This document shows, piece by piece, positions 4,510 through 5,536 of a stretch of DNA of 5,536 nucleotides. The DNA comes from an uncultured Rhodospirillales bacterium. GTDB taxonomy: Bacteria; Pseudomonadota; Alphaproteobacteria; Acetobacterales; Acetobacteraceae. The translations under genes and the position numbers were made by a program. The stretch covers positions 1 through 5,536 of the forward strand of contig CAIYPH010000511.1 of assembly GCA_903928045.1 (NCBI GenBank), written 5' to 3'. Positions within the stretch are counted from its first letter, which is position 1; each line of letters begins with the position of its first letter. Under the pieces are notes generated by a model that saw only the letters and a program-made list of their open reading frames with translations, ran no database searches and had not been told where the DNA came from.

Positions 4510-5536
4510 ATGGGGACGGCCGGACTCCCGAGGGAAGTGAGCGGTTTGGCGCAGATTGATGTGAAGCCCGTCGGAGCCATACGGGCGACGCGAGCCGTGT
4601 TCCTCATGCTCGGCATCGTGCTGGCCGCCTGGGCGCCGCTGGTGCCCGAGCTGAAACTGCGCCTCGCGCTCGACGATGCGGAACTCGGCCTGATGCTGCT
4701 GGCGATCGGCGGGGGCTCGCTGGTGAGCGCGCCGCTGGCGGGGATCGCCACCGCGCATCTCGGCTGCCGGGTGGTGATGCTGGCGATGGGGCTGCTGTTC
4801 TGCGCCACGCTGCCGGCGCTGACCGTGCTGCCGGGCATACCGCTCACCGCCATCGCGCTGTTCCTCTTCGGGGCCAGCACGGCGGCGATCGATGTGGCGA
4901 TGAATGCGCAGGCCGTGGTGGTGGAGCGCCAGGCCGGACGGGCGATGATGTCGGGGTTTCATGGCCTGTTCAGCGGGGGGGCGCTGTGTGGGGCGTCGCT
5001 GATGAGTTACGCGCTGTGGTGCGGGGCGACGCCGGTGCTGGGGGCGTGTCTGCTGGCGGCGGCCGGGGCGGTGATCCTGGTGTCGCAGGCGCCATGGATG
5101 TTGCCGCGGGCGGGGGCGCCGGCGGCGATCGCCTGGCCGCGCGGTCGCCTCGCGCTGATCGGGGCGCTGTGCTTCATCGGCTTCATGGCCGAGGGGGCGG
5201 TGCATGACTGGACGGCGGTGCTGCTGCGGTTCCATCGCGGCGCCGATGCGGCCACCGCCGGGCTCGCCTATGCCGCCTTCGCGGTGGCGATGACGGTGGG
5301 GCGGCTGACGGGGGATGCGGTGCTGCGGCGGCTCGCGCCGGGGGTGGTGCTGCGCTGGGGGGCGGGGATCGCGGCGGCGGGGTTTCTGGTGATGACGGTT
5401 TTGCCGGGGATTCCCGCGGCGCTGCTGGGCTGTGCGCTGATCGGGATTGGGGAAGCCAATATCGTGCCGGCCTTGTTCAGTGCCGCCGCGCGGATTCGGG
5501 GGGCCGATCCTGGGCAGGCGATCGCGGCGGCGGCGG
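4510..5536 (+). CDS. YbjJ-like major facilitator superfamily (MFS) transporter (3' end cut)
   Basis: This is an inner-membrane transporter whose frame is open to the right edge, so about 342 residues and some ten of twelve membrane segments are visible. Hydrophobic spans lie roughly at residues 29-46, 60-80, 87-105, 110-130, 150-170, 173-193, 213-233, 249-270, 278-297 and 300-322. Family marks of the YbjJ group are AAIDVAMNAQAVVVE (125-139), SGFHGLFSGGALCGA (148-162), EGAVHDWTAVLLR (228-240) and AMTVGRLTGD (260-269). The start is uncertain. The ATG at 4510 follows a weak GGGTGGG. A GTG at 4537, TTG at 4546 (behind GAGGG at 4530-4534) and GTG at 4561 are in frame and also precede the first membrane span. 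It diverges from the dehydratase-SDR pair, which suggests uptake or export of the same sugar acid or sugar. The substrate of YbjJ-type proteins is not established, so this is inference. Confidence 0.88.
   Translation, partial: MGTAGLPREVSGLAQIDVKPVGAIRATRAVFLMLGIVLAAWAPLVPELKLRLALDDAELGLMLLAIGGGSLVSAPLAGIATAHLGCRVVMLAMGLLFCATLPALTVLPGIPLTAIALFLFGASTAAIDVAMNAQAVVVERQAGRAMMSGFHGLFSGGALCGASLMSYALWCGATPVLGACLLAAAGAVILVSQAPWMLPRAGAPAAIAWPRGRLALIGALCFIGFMAEGAVHDWTAVLLRFHRGADAATAGLAYAAFAVAMTVGRLTGDAVLRRLAPGVVLRWGAGIAAAGFLVMTVLPGIPAALLGCALIGIGEANIVPALFSAAARIRGADPGQAIAAAA

Noticed and set aside
3431..4540. Long + strand open frame (369 codons) opposite the dehydratase
   Set aside because: It mirrors a clearly identified enolase-superfamily gene; its Gly/Ala/Asp-rich translation has no domain and reflects the scarcity of stop codons in GC-rich DNA.
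4333..5235. - strand open frame (300 codons) across the divergent gap and MFS gene
   Set aside because: The translation is Arg/Gln/His/Pro-rich low complexity, whereas the + strand frame shows membrane spans and family motifs.

Overview
The window is a GC-rich bacterial segment with strongly G/C-ending codons, interrupted by two short AT-rich islands (about 1790-1870 and 2285-2500). The codon bias, the gene types and the A/T-stemmed hairpin repeats fit a GC-rich alphaproteobacterium. My best guess is Rhodospirillales/Acetobacteraceae, but this rests on general resemblance and is not proven. There are seven credible protein genes, two of them cut by the window edges. No rRNA, tRNA, CRISPR array or transposase gene was seen.

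Region 1 (1-1781, + strand) is the tail of an operon. It holds a nearly complete FAD/NAD(H)-dependent oxidoreductase, then a MoaD/ThiS-type beta-grasp protein with a Gly-Gly C-terminus, then an unrecognised small protein that overlaps the MoaD gene by 4 bases and ends in Gly-Gly-Gly. A FAD oxidoreductase next to a dedicated MoaD is the arrangement I associate with tungsten/molybdenum aldehyde:ferredoxin oxidoreductase (AOR-type) clusters. The catalytic subunit and a ferredoxin subunit would then lie just upstream of the window.

Region 2 (1782-2477) is mostly non-core DNA. It starts with an AT-rich promoter-like island, followed by a possible orphan gene of 141 codons whose last third looks compositionally degraded. 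It ends with a composite repeat: two 24-bp A/T-stemmed hairpins of the same design, in opposite orientation, symmetric about a CCCGCGGG palindrome. The repeat begins 30 bases after the orphan stop codon and ends 3 bases from the stop of the converging gene.

Region 3 (2478-5536) is a sugar-acid catabolic locus. On the - strand, an enolase-superfamily dehydratase of the L-rhamnonate dehydratase group is translationally coupled (ATGA overlap) to a classical short-chain dehydrogenase/reductase. Diverging from them on the + strand, across a 65-bp gap, is a YbjJ-like major facilitator transporter that runs off the window. The likely logic is transporter plus dehydratase plus dehydrogenase in a non-phosphorylating route for a deoxy-sugar or sugar acid. 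The lactonase, the aldolase or hydrolase and any regulator are not in view. I see no clearly new defence or mobile system. The least explained items are the Gly-tailed small protein, the orphan gene and the paired hairpin element.
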